From: Synechococcus sp. PROS-U-1
Lineage (GTDB): Bacteria > Cyanobacteriota > Cyanobacteriia > PCC-6307 > Cyanobiaceae
NCBI RefSeq assembly: GCF_014279755.1
Contig: NZ_CP047951.1
Span: 2,480,001-2,544,000, forward strand
Reading direction: 5' to 3'
Length of the DNA stretch: 64,000 bases
The notes under the pieces were generated by a model that did not search any database, had not been told where the DNA came from, and worked only from the letters and a program-made list of their open reading frames with translations. Below, one piece after another: positions 18,598 through 27,304 of this stretch (within the stretch, counting starts at the first letter, position 1; the number at the start of each line of letters is the position of its first letter). The position numbers and the translations under genes are program-made.

Positions 18598-19200
18598 TTA
18601 GTTCGGTAGCTGTTGCAACAAGAAGTCCACCACCTTCTCCAATCCCTGACCGTTATGGAGGTTGGTGAAACACCACGGCCTATCTCCGCGCATCCGCCGG
18701 GTGTCCTGTTCCATCACCGCAAGGTCGGCACCGACCTGAGGAGCCAGATCAATCTTGTTGATCACCAGCAAATCCGAGCGCGTGATGCCTGGCCCTCCCT
18801 TGCGGGGGATCTTGTCGCCAGCCGCAACGTCGATCACATAAATGCAGAGATCCACCAACTCAGGGCTGAAGCTCGCCGCCAGGTTGTCGCCGCCACTCTC
18901 AACAAGAACAAGATCAAGATCAGGAAATTGCGCCTCCAGCTCTGCCACAGCGGCTCTGTTGATCGAGCAGTCTTCGCGGATCGCCGTGTGAGGGCAACCA
19001 CCGGTCTCCACCCCACGGATCCGCTCTGGATCCAGGGCACCGGCACGGGTGAGGAACTGGGCATCCTCCTGGGTGTAAATGTCATTGGTGACCACCGCGA
19101 GCTGCAGGTCGTCGCGCAAGCGGCGACAGAGCGCCTCCACCAGTGCGGTCTTGCCGGATCCCACAGGACCCGCCACCCCCAGGCGCAGTTTGCTGCTCAT
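18598..19200 (-). CDS. ureG: Urease accessory GTPase UreG
   Basis: A 200-residue SIMIBI GTPase with P-loop [25 protein letters not shown], and the GTP-specificity motif NKIDLAP. It delivers nickel into the urease active site with UreF, UreD and UreE. Its ATG overlaps the ureF stop by one base (TGATG). Confidence 0.95.
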   Translation of the reverse strand: MSSKLRLGVAGPVGSGKTALVEALCRRLRDDLQLAVVTNDIYTQEDAQFLTRAGALDPERIRGVETGGCPHTAIREDCSINRAAVAELEAQFPDLDLVLVESGGDNLAASFSPELVDLCIYVIDVAAGDKIPRKGGPGITRSDLLVINKIDLAPQVGADLAVMEQDTRRMRGDRPWCFTNLHNGQGLEKVVDFLLQQLPN

Positions 19201-19871
19201 CAGCTTCGAAATAGGCGTGAATACAGCTCAGCATGGGCAAGCTGCGCCATGCCCGCACCAACGCCACTGCTCCAGAGCTGCTGCGGATCGGCCGCCTGGA
19301 GCAACAGCGCTTGCGACGCAATCATCGGCAGCAGACGCCGTTGAAGAACCTGCGCTCGGGACGGACCTAACGGCAGCAGCCGTACCGCTGCACTGAGCTG
19401 ATTGGCGACCCAGCCGTAGAGGTACCCCTCCACCATGTCGTTAGCTGGAACCGACAAGCCCACAGCGGCCCAGGCCCAGGCCGCTGGCCAGCTCAAGGGA
19501 ACGGGTTCAGGCAGGTCCTGTCCCATGTCAGACATCAACTGCAGCAGCGACATCCCCATCTGACGCTGTTGCGCACGAAGCTCTGCCGCTTCACGGGTGG
19601 CCAACAACCAGGCATCCAGATCGAGAAGGCGCGCTTTGGCCGCGCCATCCGCCTGGGTTGACCACCCCACCAACGCCTCTGCAAGGGGCCTCAAGGCAGC
19701 GGCCTCCAGTCGCACCGCGCCCCACTGCAGCTCAGCCTCCAACCAAGCCTGAACGGCCTGCTCATCAGCGATGGAGCCAGCCTGGATCAGCACCTCCAGA
19801 CCCTCTGAGTAGCTGAAGGCACCAACGGGCAACGCCGGGCTGACCAATTGCAACAACGCCAGGGATGTCAT
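19200..19871 (-). CDS. ureF: Urease accessory protein UreF
   Basis: A 223-residue all-helical accessory protein. The opening [21 protein letters not shown] is the family hallmark. It bridges UreD and UreG in the activation complex. It overlaps ureE by 4 bases (ATGA) and ureG by one. Confidence 0.93.
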   Translation of the reverse strand: MTSLALLQLVSPALPVGAFSYSEGLEVLIQAGSIADEQAVQAWLEAELQWGAVRLEAAALRPLAEALVGWSTQADGAAKARLLDLDAWLLATREAAELRAQQRQMGMSLLQLMSDMGQDLPEPVPLSWPAAWAWAAVGLSVPANDMVEGYLYGWVANQLSAAVRLLPLGPSRAQVLQRRLLPMIASQALLLQAADPQQLWSSGVGAGMAQLAHAELYSRLFRS

Positions 19872-20320
19872 CCGTGCTGATGCCCCCCATAGGCACCACC
19901 TTCGGGAGCAAACGGCTGTAGGCAGCGACTGACCGTCAAACCGCGCCCTTCCAGCATCGTGGCCAGCACGGAATCGTCTGGAAGCAACAGCTCCTGCTCA
20001 TGCAGCTCAAGAGCGACATGGCGATTGCCCAGGTGATATGCCGCCTGCAACAGCTCCAGGGGATGCGACCCCTGCACCCGCAACAGCGCTTCCGGGGCTG
20101 CCGTCACCTCCACAACGGTCAAACCGGACTGATCCCCCAGCAGATCACCAGGTTGCAGAGATCCCACACGGGGCAACTGAAGCAGCACCGGACGACCGCA
20201 GGAGGTGGTCCGACGACCGCGCAGCACCGTGCGCTCTTCGGCTGTCAAAGGCAAGTGCAGGGTTGCCGTGGCACTGCTGTTCTGCAGGCGCTGCTCCAGC
20301 ACGACCACCGCATCCGTCAC
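19868..20320 (-). CDS. ureE: Urease accessory nickel chaperone UreE
   Basis: About 150 residues. LPLTAEERTVLRGRR, GDLL and YHLGNRHVALEL are the UreE landmarks; the C-terminus ([10 protein letters not shown]) carries only two histidines, not a long His tail. The frame is open up to 20731, but I chose the GTG at 20320 since AGGAGG lies five bases upstream and the family begins there. It is divergent from ureD with a 105-base spacer. Confidence 0.88.
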   Translation of the reverse strand: MTDAVVVLEQRLQNSSATATLHLPLTAEERTVLRGRRTTSCGRPVLLQLPRVGSLQPGDLLGDQSGLTVVEVTAAPEALLRVQGSHPLELLQAAYHLGNRHVALELHEQELLLPDDSVLATMLEGRGLTVSRCLQPFAPEGGAYGGHQHG

Positions 20321-20425
20321 CAGCGCCTCCTGTCCAGATCCACAACGAAAGCGTGCCGACAGAACAGCTGCACTTTGGTGTTCATTGCTACAGAGTCGAA
20401 ACCGGCGGCGGCGGAGCGTGAGGCC

Positions 20426-21361
20426 ATGCAACGTCTTGATCCTTGGCACGGCCGCTGCGACCTGCAGTTTCATGCCACCAACGGCAGCACCCGACACCAG
20501 GGGGGCTGCACGGCTCCGTTCAAGCTGCTTCGCAGCGAACGCGGTGATGACGGACGCTGCGAGCTGCCGGTGCTGCACACCGCTGGAGGCCTGGTGGGCG
20601 GCGATCAACTCAGCCTCGACATCAAGCTTGAAGCCAGCAGCCGCGGCCTGATCACCAGCGTGGCGGCGCAGAAGGTTTACGGGTCGATCGGCCGCAGCCG
20701 CCTGCAACCCGAGGGTTGCTTTGCCCATCAACAGGTGCGCTGCTCGCTGGCCAACGGCAGTGATCTCGAATGGCTGCCGCAGGAACTGGTGCTATACGCC
20801 GATGCCTTGTTCGAGCAGGAGCTGACGGTGACCCTGCCCGAGGACGCCTCCTTTCTCAGCGCAGAAATCGTGCGCTTGGGTCGAACCGCCGCCGGCGAAA
20901 CCCTCCAGCAGGGACGCTGGCGGTCGCACCTCACCATTCAGCGCGTCGCGGCCAGCAGCTCAACCTGGGAGCTGGCGGATCGCGTGGAACTGGGCGGCGC
21001 CAGCCTGGACAGCCCGCACGGGTTAGGAGGCGCCCCTGTGTTCGGCACGCTGGTCTGGGCCGCGCCGATGGCCATGGGCGCCAAAACAACAGAAAAACTG
21101 CTGGAAGGAGCAAGGGCCGACCGAGAGGGACTGACGGGCACGATGCGCTGCGGCACCCTCGATCAGGGATTAATCGCGCGCTATTCCGGCACTTCCAGCC
21201 GCGATGCCCGCTTCTGGTTCAGCCGAATCTGGGAGCGCACACGAAGGCTCCGGGGCCTGACAACACCTCGCATCCCCAGGGTCTGGCCCCTGCAGGAGCA
21301 GCCTCTGCGCCGACAAACGTCCACCGTGAACGCTTTCGAGGCTGCAGCAGAGACACACTGA
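20426..21361 (+). CDS. ureD: Urease accessory protein UreD (UreH)
   Basis: A 311-residue accessory protein with FKLLRSERGDDGRCELPVLH, TAGGLVGGD and AAQKVYGSIGRS, typical of UreD. It is the scaffold that binds apo-urease. The ATG at 20426 was preferred over the long upstream extension, which is antisense to ureE. It begins the plus-strand ureDABC run; ureA follows after 18 bases. Confidence 0.92.
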   Translation: MQRLDPWHGRCDLQFHATNGSTRHQGGCTAPFKLLRSERGDDGRCELPVLHTAGGLVGGDQLSLDIKLEASSRGLITSVAAQKVYGSIGRSRLQPEGCFAHQQVRCSLANGSDLEWLPQELVLYADALFEQELTVTLPEDASFLSAEIVRLGRTAAGETLQQGRWRSHLTIQRVAASSSTWELADRVELGGASLDSPHGLGGAPVFGTLVWAAPMAMGAKTTEKLLEGARADREGLTGTMRCGTLDQGLIARYSGTSSRDARFWFSRIWERTRRLRGLTTPRIPRVWPLQEQPLRRQTSTVNAFEAAAETH

Positions 21362-21379
21362 AGAAGACCGAGCTTCGCC

Positions 21380-21682
21380 ATGCATCTCAGTCCCCAGGAA
21401 AAGGACAAACTCCTGATCGTGACCGCGGCACTGCTTGCCGAGCGGCGCTTGAACCGCGGCCTCAAGCTCAACCACCCCGAAGCGGTGGCCTGGCTCAGTT
21501 TTCTGGTGTTGGAAGGCGCCCGTGACGGCAAGAGCGTGGCGGAGCTGATGCAGGAGGGCACCACCTGGCTGCAGCGCGACCAGGTGATGGAGGGCGTACC
21601 CGAGCTCGTCCATGAGGTGCAGATCGAGGCCGTCTTCCCCGATGGCACCAAGCTCGTCACCCTGCATGACCCGATTCGCTGA
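21380..21682 (+). CDS. ureA: Urease gamma subunit
   Basis: 100 residues, the standard length, starting [20 protein letters not shown] and ending in the [14 protein letters not shown] block. It is the small structural subunit of the three-subunit bacterial type urease. It lies 10 bases before ureB. Confidence 0.96.
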   Translation: MHLSPQEKDKLLIVTAALLAERRLNRGLKLNHPEAVAWLSFLVLEGARDGKSVAELMQEGTTWLQRDQVMEGVPELVHEVQIEAVFPDGTKLVTLHDPIR

Positions 21683-21692
21683 GACAGAACCC

Positions 21693-22013
21693 ATGGCACC
21701 TCTCATTCCAGGCGAACTGCTTCCCGAACCGGGTGAACTCGAACTGAATGCAGGCCGACCCGTCACCACGGTGAGCGTCTCCAACAGTGGGGATCGCCCT
21801 GTGCAAGTGGGCTCCCATTTCCATTTCGCCGAAGCCAACGCCGCCCTGCAGTTCGACCGGGCCGCAGCCCGCGGTCAACGGCTCGACATCCCCGCCGGCA
21901 CGGCCATCCGCTTTGAACCCGGCGACAGCCGCGACGTGAACCTGATTCCCTTCGCCGGTGCGCGACGCGTCATCGGCTTCAACGGCCAGATCAACGGACC
22001 CCTCGACGCCTGA
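21693..22013 (+). CDS. ureB: Urease beta subunit
   Basis: 106 residues with [18 protein letters not shown] and [13 protein letters not shown](Q)FDR, the UreB signature. The ATG at 21693 was chosen; the earlier in-frame ATG at 21612 lies inside ureA. The gap to ureC is 3 bases. Confidence 0.96.
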   Translation: MAPLIPGELLPEPGELELNAGRPVTTVSVSNSGDRPVQVGSHFHFAEANAALQFDRAAARGQRLDIPAGTAIRFEPGDSRDVNLIPFAGARRVIGFNGQINGPLDA

Positions 22014-22016
22014 CCC

Positions 22017-23726
22017 ATGCCCTACCGCATCTCCCGCCAGGCCTACGCCGAGACCTACGGACCCACCACCGGCGACCGGGTTCGCCTGGCCGACACCGAG
22101 CTGATCCTCGAAGTCGAGAAGGATTTCACCGTGTACGGCGACGAGGTGAAGTTCGGCGGCGGCAAGGTGATTCGCGATGGCATGGGCCAGTCCCAGACCC
22201 CTCGAGCCGAGGGCGCCGTCGACACGGTGATCACCAATGCTCTGATCCTGGATTGGTGGGGCATCGTCAAAGCCGATGTCGGACTGAAAGACGGTCGGAT
22301 CGTGGGCATCGGCAAAGCCGGCAACCCCGACACCCAGGAAGGGGTGACCATCGTGGTGGGCCCCGGCACCGAAGCGATCGCTGGGGAAGGTCACATCCTC
22401 ACGGCCGGTGGCATCGACACCCACATCCACTTCATCTGCCCCCAGCAGATCGAAACAGCTCTGGCCAGTGGCGTCACCACCCTGATGGGAGGCGGCACCG
22501 GACCAGCCACCGGCACCAACGCCACCACCTGCACCCCTGGCGCCTTCCACATCGGGCGAATGCTCCAGGCCGCTGAAGGCCTGCCGGTGAATCTGGGCTT
22601 CTTCGGCAAGGGCAACGCCAGCACCCCTGAAGCTTTGGAAGAACAGGTGCGCGCCGGCGCCTGCGGCTTGAAGCTGCATGAAGACTGGGGCACCACACCC
22701 GCAACGATCGATGCCTGCCTGTCGGTGGCCGACCGGATGGATGTGCAGGTGTGCATCCACACCGACACCTTGAATGAAGCCGGCTTCGTGGAAGACACGA
22801 TCGCCGCCATCAAGGGACGCACCATTCACACCTTCCACACCGAAGGTGCCGGCGGCGGCCATGCACCGGACATCATCAAGATCTGCGGCGAAGCGAATGT
22901 GCTGCCAAGCAGCACCAACCCCACCCGGCCCTACACCCGCAACACGCTCGAGGAGCACCTCGACATGCTGATGGTGTGCCACCACCTCGATCCGAAGATC
23001 CCGGAAGACGTGGCGTTCGCCGAATCCCGCATCCGACGAGAGACGATCGCGGCCGAAGACATCCTTCACGACCTCGGCGCCTTCTCGATCATCGCCAGCG
23101 ACTCCCAGGCCATGGGGCGCGTGGGCGAAGTGATCACACGCACCTTCCAGACCGCCCACAAGATGAAGGTGCAGCGCGGTGCGCTCCCGGAAGACTCCAG
23201 CCGCAACGACAACCACCGCCTCAAGCGCTATATCGCCAAGGTGACGATCAACCCCGCTCTCGCCCATGGCATCAGCAGCGAGGTGGGCTCGATCGAAACC
23301 GGCAAGCTCGCCGATCTCGTGCTGTGGAAGCCGGGCTTCTTTGGCATTCGCCCTGAACTGGTGATCAAGGGCGGTTCGATCGTGTGGGCCCAGATGGGCG
23401 ATGCCAACGCCTCCATTCCCACCCCCGGCCCCGTGCACGGCAGGCCCATGTTCGGCGCCTTTGGCAAAGCCTTGGCTCCCAGCTGCCTCACCTTCGTGAG
23501 CGAAGCAGCAATGGATGCTGATATTCAACGCCAGCTGGGTCTGGAACGCACCTGCATGGCCGTGAAGGACACCCGCAGCGTGGGCAAAAGCGCTCTCAAA
23601 CTCAACTCCGCCCTGCCGAAGATGAGCGTGGACCCGCAGACCTATGAGGTGTTCGCCGACGGTGAACTGCTCACCTGCGAGCCCGCCGACGTGCTGCCCC
23701 TCGCCCAGCGCTACCTGCTGCTTTGA
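22017..23726 (+). CDS. ureC: Urease alpha subunit, catalytic
   Basis: A 569-residue amidohydrolase that hydrolyses urea to ammonium and carbamate. The nickel ligands and active-site residues are all present with a +2 offset to the Klebsiella numbering: H136 and H138 (THIHF), carbamylated K219 and H221 (KLHEDWG), H248, H274, C321 and H322 (MVCHHLDP) and D362 (SDSQAMGR). The enzyme should be active. It overlaps the next gene by 4 bases (TTGA). Confidence 0.98.
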   Translation: MPYRISRQAYAETYGPTTGDRVRLADTELILEVEKDFTVYGDEVKFGGGKVIRDGMGQSQTPRAEGAVDTVITNALILDWWGIVKADVGLKDGRIVGIGKAGNPDTQEGVTIVVGPGTEAIAGEGHILTAGGIDTHIHFICPQQIETALASGVTTLMGGGTGPATGTNATTCTPGAFHIGRMLQAAEGLPVNLGFFGKGNASTPEALEEQVRAGACGLKLHEDWGTTPATIDACLSVADRMDVQVCIHTDTLNEAGFVEDTIAAIKGRTIHTFHTEGAGGGHAPDIIKICGEANVLPSSTNPTRPYTRNTLEEHLDMLMVCHHLDPKIPEDVAFAESRIRRETIAAEDILHDLGAFSIIASDSQAMGRVGEVITRTFQTAHKMKVQRGALPEDSSRNDNHRLKRYIAKVTINPALAHGISSEVGSIETGKLADLVLWKPGFFGIRPELVIKGGSIVWAQMGDANASIPTPGPVHGRPMFGAFGKALAPSCLTFVSEAAMDADIQRQLGLERTCMAVKDTRSVGKSALKLNSALPKMSVDPQTYEVFADGELLTCEPADVLPLAQRYLLL

Positions 23727-24481
23727 GCACCACGCTGCTGGTGATCCAGCACGTTGACCACGAAGGGCCCGAACTGGTGGGACAACTGGCGCGGGAACGG
23801 GGAATGGACCTCCAGACCCTGCGGCCGGACCGTAGCGACTGCCTGCCGAACCCAAGCGAATGCCCGAACAGCATCGCGCTGGTGCTGGGGGGACCAATGG
23901 GCGTGAACGAACGGCATCAACCAGACCTGCACTGGCTCCAAACCGAGCTGAACTGGCTGATGGCTTGGCACCGGCAGAGCCGACCTGTACTGGGCATCTG
24001 CCTGGGGGCTCAGCTCTTGGCTGTTGCTGCAGGTGGCTGCGTCAAACCCCTGCAGGTTGGAGCACCACCGCAGCAGCTCAAGGAACTGGGACTGGGCGCA
24101 ATCCACTGGGTCGCTGATCCGACCCATGAGGCCCTACTGCAGGGACAACCGAGCGGCAGCTTGGCGCTGCATTGGCATGGCGATCGCATCCACCTGCCAG
24201 CCGATGCAACCCTGCTGGGTTCCTCGCTGCACTGTGCGGAACAGGTGTTTCGAATCGGCGATCACGCCATTGGCCTGCAATGCCATCTCGAGATCAACGG
24301 AGATGCACTGCAACGCTGGATCGCCAACGACCACACCTATGTGATGAGTGCCCTTGGGCCTGAAGGGCCCGAACGCCTGATGCGGGAGTGGCGCTGGCTA
24401 GGAGACGAGCTGCAGGAGCAAGGTCGACACTTTTTCAATGCTGCACTCGATCAACTGCAGGACTGCTGCATGATTCAGTGA
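23723..24481 (+). CDS. Class I glutamine amidotransferase-like protein
   Basis: A 252-residue GATase1-fold protein resembling the amidotransferase domain of GMP synthase. The nucleophile elbow GICLGAQ holds C93, and GLQCHLEI provides the downstream histidine and glutamate, so it is probably an active glutaminase or a gamma-glutamyl hydrolase. It starts with TTG overlapping the ureC stop and is likely co-transcribed with urease. Its acceptor partner is not obvious. Confidence 0.78.
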   Translation: MSTTLLVIQHVDHEGPELVGQLARERGMDLQTLRPDRSDCLPNPSECPNSIALVLGGPMGVNERHQPDLHWLQTELNWLMAWHRQSRPVLGICLGAQLLAVAAGGCVKPLQVGAPPQQLKELGLGAIHWVADPTHEALLQGQPSGSLALHWHGDRIHLPADATLLGSSLHCAEQVFRIGDHAIGLQCHLEINGDALQRWIANDHTYVMSALGPEGPERLMREWRWLGDELQEQGRHFFNAALDQLQDCCMIQ

Positions 24482-24597
24482 TTGGTATCAACAAGGCCTA
24501 CTAATTCCTACGGACAAAAATAAACAAAACCAAAAACTTTTCTGTACAAGTATCGACCCGAACATCGCCTCAGGGGAGGCAAGCGCTTGAATAGTTC

Positions 24598-24613
24598 TGT
24601 AGCAACAGCTACC
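24598..24613. promoter_or_regulatory. TGTAGC-N4-GCTAC dyad upstream of the short DUF4278 gene
   Basis: TGTAGCaacaGCTACc satisfies GTA-N8-TAC and is nearly identical to the dyad at 9613-9628. It lies 83 bases before the ATG at 24696. A perfect 7-bp hairpin, CTTCGCG-cca-CGCGAAG (24623-24639), follows and would be in the leader of a transcript. Confidence 0.5.
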
Positions 24614-24695
24614 GATCGTTCACTTCGCGCCACGCGAAGCGCAGTTCGCCTCAGGCCATGGAACGGGGACCTGAGCTTGCTTCGAGGACCATCCA

Positions 24696-24863
24696 ATGAC
24701 CACCCTTCTCTATCGCGGGCATCAGTACCAGCAAAGCAACGCCACTGAGGGCAAACCTGGTGTGCAGCTGGTCTACCGCCGCAACGTGTACCAAGCCCGT
24801 CAGATCAACAGCCACCGCACTCCGGTGCAGCTCGTTTACCGCGGGGTGGGCTACACGCGCTAG
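24696..24863 (+). CDS. Short DUF4278 protein
   Basis: 55 residues, MTTLLYRGHQYQQ to LVYRGVGYTR, consisting of three copies of a (L/V)YR(G/R)xxY element (residues about 5-11, 26-32 and 47-53). This is the same cyanobacterial DUF4278 family as the gene at 9120-9539. A GAGGA ribosome site stands six bases before the ATG. Function unknown. Confidence 0.7.
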   Translation: MTTLLYRGHQYQQSNATEGKPGVQLVYRRNVYQARQINSHRTPVQLVYRGVGYTR

Positions 24864-24943
24864 GCCAACTTCTCAATCTGTAGCAAGTCGAACATTCCGG
24901 TTCCGAGGATTAGGGCGTAATAGATCCAGCTTCAGCAACGACG

Positions 24944-25162
24944 TTGGATCTCATCACTTCCCGCCTCGACAAAGGCCTTGTGCAGGTGAATCCCTCCAGC
25001 GTGCACGGCGTGTTCTGGCTGCAAACCCACTTTCCGGCGAACGAATGGGATGCCTTGCTGTCTGGACAAGCCGCCTTTGGCATGGACTGCATCGATGATC
25101 TGGTCAGTGATGCACGCGAGGCTGGATTGAATGTGGAGTGGGAAGCCTCCGTCCCCAGCTGA
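24944..25162 (+). CDS. Small hypothetical protein
   Basis: About 72 residues starting from TTG, DLITSRLDKGLVQVNPSSVH and ending in GLNVEWEASVPS. The middle part (HGVFWLQTHFPANEWDALLSG) reads like a folded small domain with conserved aromatic residues. There is no ATG and no clear ribosome site, so the start is uncertain. A strong terminator follows 28 bases after the stop, which supports that it is expressed. No family recognised. Confidence 0.55.
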   Translation: MDLITSRLDKGLVQVNPSSVHGVFWLQTHFPANEWDALLSGQAAFGMDCIDDLVSDAREAGLNVEWEASVPS

Positions 25163-25190
25163 GCCATCTCAAATCTTTCAAACTTTCAAA

Positions 25191-25228
25191 AAGACCCTGC
25201 ACACTTCGGTACTGCAGGGTCTTTTTTT
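25191..25228. terminator. Bidirectional terminator
   Basis: AAGACCCTGCA and TGCAGGGTCTT form an 11-bp stem with an 11-base loop containing TTCG, with T-runs on both strands. It ends the small plus-strand gene and the convergent DUF1028 gene. Confidence 0.9.
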
Positions 25229-25249
25229 GACATGACCTGTGGCTGATCC

Positions 25250-25924
25250 CTACGCCACCAGACGGTTCAGCATTGGCAATTCCGACAGTTCGTCCCTCCA
25301 CTCCTGAGCCCAAAGGGCCTGGCTGCGCTCATACACCTCCATCAACTGCTCCACCGCACGCTCATGGAAATCAACCCGTAGGTCCAACAACGGAAAGGCA
25401 GCTTCACCACTCACCTGTACCGCTGCTGAAGTGCAGAAATCGGAGCGGTGATCGCCTCCAGCAGCCTCCCCAGCCTGCAGGGCAGCCATCAGGCGACGAC
25501 CAAGTTTCCAGCTGGGATCGCTGGTGAGATACGCCTGCTCCATCGCCTCCACAACACCATCGTCCACTAAACAATTTCCGGCGACAGACAGGTCACGCCG
25601 ATGGCGGTGCCCAGCCCAAGCCCCGCAATCCTGCCCCGTCCAACAGGCCGTTCGACCATCCAGATCGATCAGGTGAAACTGACGCCGGTCACGATGCTGA
25701 TCATCCGCCAGAAGGCTGGCCAGAACACTCTCGGCATCCGAACTCTGCTCCAGGCGTTCAAGGCCACAGATCCCCAGATAGGGATTGGTGTGGGCCTGGG
25801 TCGCCACAGCGCCAACTCCGGCGCGGATGTGGGGCACGGTGGATCCAACGGCCAGATGACAGGTGGCAACAGCCACGCCAAAGCGGCCGTTGTTGGGATC
25901 ACGGGCCAGGATCGAAAAAGTCAC
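25250..25924 (-). CDS. DUF1028 family protein (predicted Ntn-hydrolase fold)
   Basis: A 224-residue protein starting MTFSILARDPNNGRFGVAVATCHLAVG with GAVATQAHTNPYLG, the DUF1028 (PF06267-type) pattern. Members are thought to have an Ntn-hydrolase-like fold, but I know of no assigned reaction. It overlaps the M20 hydrolase gene by 4 bases (ATGA), so the pair is likely made together. It may act on a related amide substrate; that is inference from position. Confidence 0.8.
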   Translation of the reverse strand: MTFSILARDPNNGRFGVAVATCHLAVGSTVPHIRAGVGAVATQAHTNPYLGICGLERLEQSSDAESVLASLLADDQHRDRRQFHLIDLDGRTACWTGQDCGAWAGHRHRRDLSVAGNCLVDDGVVEAMEQAYLTSDPSWKLGRRLMAALQAGEAAGGDHRSDFCTSAAVQVSGEAAFPLLDLRVDFHERAVEQLMEVYERSQALWAQEWRDELSELPMLNRLVA

Positions 25925-27210
25925 GGCAGCTGACGGTCAAGCCGCAGCAACGTTTCGAGCAGCACCGCAGTGCCCGCCCAGCACTGTTCATCGCTGGTGA
26001 ACTCCGCAGCGGAATGACTCAAACCACCCCGGCTGGGGACAAAGATCATGCCCATCGGCCAACGGCGACCGACTTCCTGCGCATCATGGCTGGCGCGGCT
26101 GGGGAGATGGCTGTGGGACAGACCGAGGTCGGCAGCGGCTTCTGCAATCGTCGCCATCACCACAGCATCAGCAGGGGTGGGATCAACACTGAACTGTGGG
26201 TCCACCGAAATCGGGCAGCCCGTTTCAGCACCGATGCTTTCGACCTGCTGCATCAACTCCTCCACCAATTGATCGAGCACACGTCGATCCACATCCCTTA
26301 AATCAACTGTCAGGGAGACAGCACCAGGGACGACGTTGGCGGCATTGGGCCAAACCTCAAGACGGCCCACCGTCGCCACAGGATCTCCTGGATGACTGGA
26401 GGCCATGGCCTCGACAGCGAGAACAATGCGCGACGCCGCCACGAGGGCGTCCTGTCGCAGACCCATCGGTGTAGTGCCGGCATGGTTGGCCTGTCCCTGC
26501 ACATTGATGCTGAACCGGCGCTGACCGACGACACCCTCCACAACACCGATGGCATCACCGCGTTGCTCGAGAACACCGCCCTGCTCAACATGCAATTCCA
26601 GGAAAGCGGCGTAAGCCTCATCGGAGCGGCGGGCGGAGGCCAATGACGGCCAATGCCCCCCGATGCGTGCCAGGTTCTCCTGAATCGGCTGGCCATTGCT
26701 GGTGGCGTAACTCTCCGGATCAGTGGAGGCCGTGCCCGCCAAACCCTTGCAACCCACCATGGTCGACTCCTCGTCGGCAAAGGCGATCAACTCGATTCCA
26801 TGCCGCAGCCGCATGCCCTTGTCTTGAAGAGCTCGGCAAGCTTCGAGACCTGCAAGAACACCCAAGGCTCCATCGAAACGTCCGCCTGTGGGAACGGTGT
26901 CGAGGTGTGACCCGGTCACCAAAGCAGGACGATGTGGCTCGAGGCCGTCAAGACGCCCGATCAAATTGCCAGCGGCATCAACACGAACCTGCATGCCCAG
27001 CTGCTTCATCCAACTGGCCAGCAACTCACGGCCCTGGACGTCTTCAGCCGAAAACCCCCGTCGACAGACGCTGCCATCCGGCTTGGAACCAATGCTGGCC
27101 AGCTGCTGAATTGATCCGACCAAACGATCACGGTTTGCACGCGTCGCAACTTCGACTGGCTCGACCCTCGATGCAGGGGTGGTCGGAGACGCCGAGATGA
27201 GCGATGGCAA
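25921..27210 (-). CDS. M20-family carbamoyl-amide hydrolase (N-carbamoyl-L-amino acid hydrolase / allantoate amidohydrolase)
   Basis: A 429-residue di-metal amidase of the M20 carbamoylase branch. The metal ligands are visible in GSHLDTVPTGGRFDGALG, FADEES, ELHVEQG and RASHDAQE. The dimerisation-domain motif NHAGTTPMGLRQDAL also fits. It releases ammonium and CO2 from an N-carbamoyl group; the substrate could be an N-carbamoyl amino acid, beta-ureidopropionate or allantoate. The nearby genes favour carbamoyl compounds. The start is uncertain by about 20 residues. Confidence 0.85.
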   Translation of the reverse strand: MPSLISASPTTPASRVEPVEVATRANRDRLVGSIQQLASIGSKPDGSVCRRGFSAEDVQGRELLASWMKQLGMQVRVDAAGNLIGRLDGLEPHRPALVTGSHLDTVPTGGRFDGALGVLAGLEACRALQDKGMRLRHGIELIAFADEESTMVGCKGLAGTASTDPESYATSNGQPIQENLARIGGHWPSLASARRSDEAYAAFLELHVEQGGVLEQRGDAIGVVEGVVGQRRFSINVQGQANHAGTTPMGLRQDALVAASRIVLAVEAMASSHPGDPVATVGRLEVWPNAANVVPGAVSLTVDLRDVDRRVLDQLVEELMQQVESIGAETGCPISVDPQFSVDPTPADAVVMATIAEAAADLGLSHSHLPSRASHDAQEVGRRWPMGMIFVPSRGGLSHSAAEFTSDEQCWAGTAVLLETLLRLDRQLP

Positions 27211-27304
27211 TGCCGTGACCTTCAGTTCAAAGGGTTCGTCATCTTGACCTGAATCAACCGATTGGCGTGTAGCTAGTGCAACGATTTAACCCTGATCAAA
27301 GAAT

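Noticed and set aside
21657-23897. A 746-codon open frame on the minus strand across ureB, ureC and the GATase start
   Set aside because: It is antisense to the urease genes with full catalytic residues; its translation is His/Gly/Val-rich without any family, a known effect of GC-rich codon bias.
27269-27282. GTT-N8-TAC (minus strand) upstream of the M20 hydrolase
   Set aside because: One base off the consensus and without a -10 box; possible but not strong enough to list.
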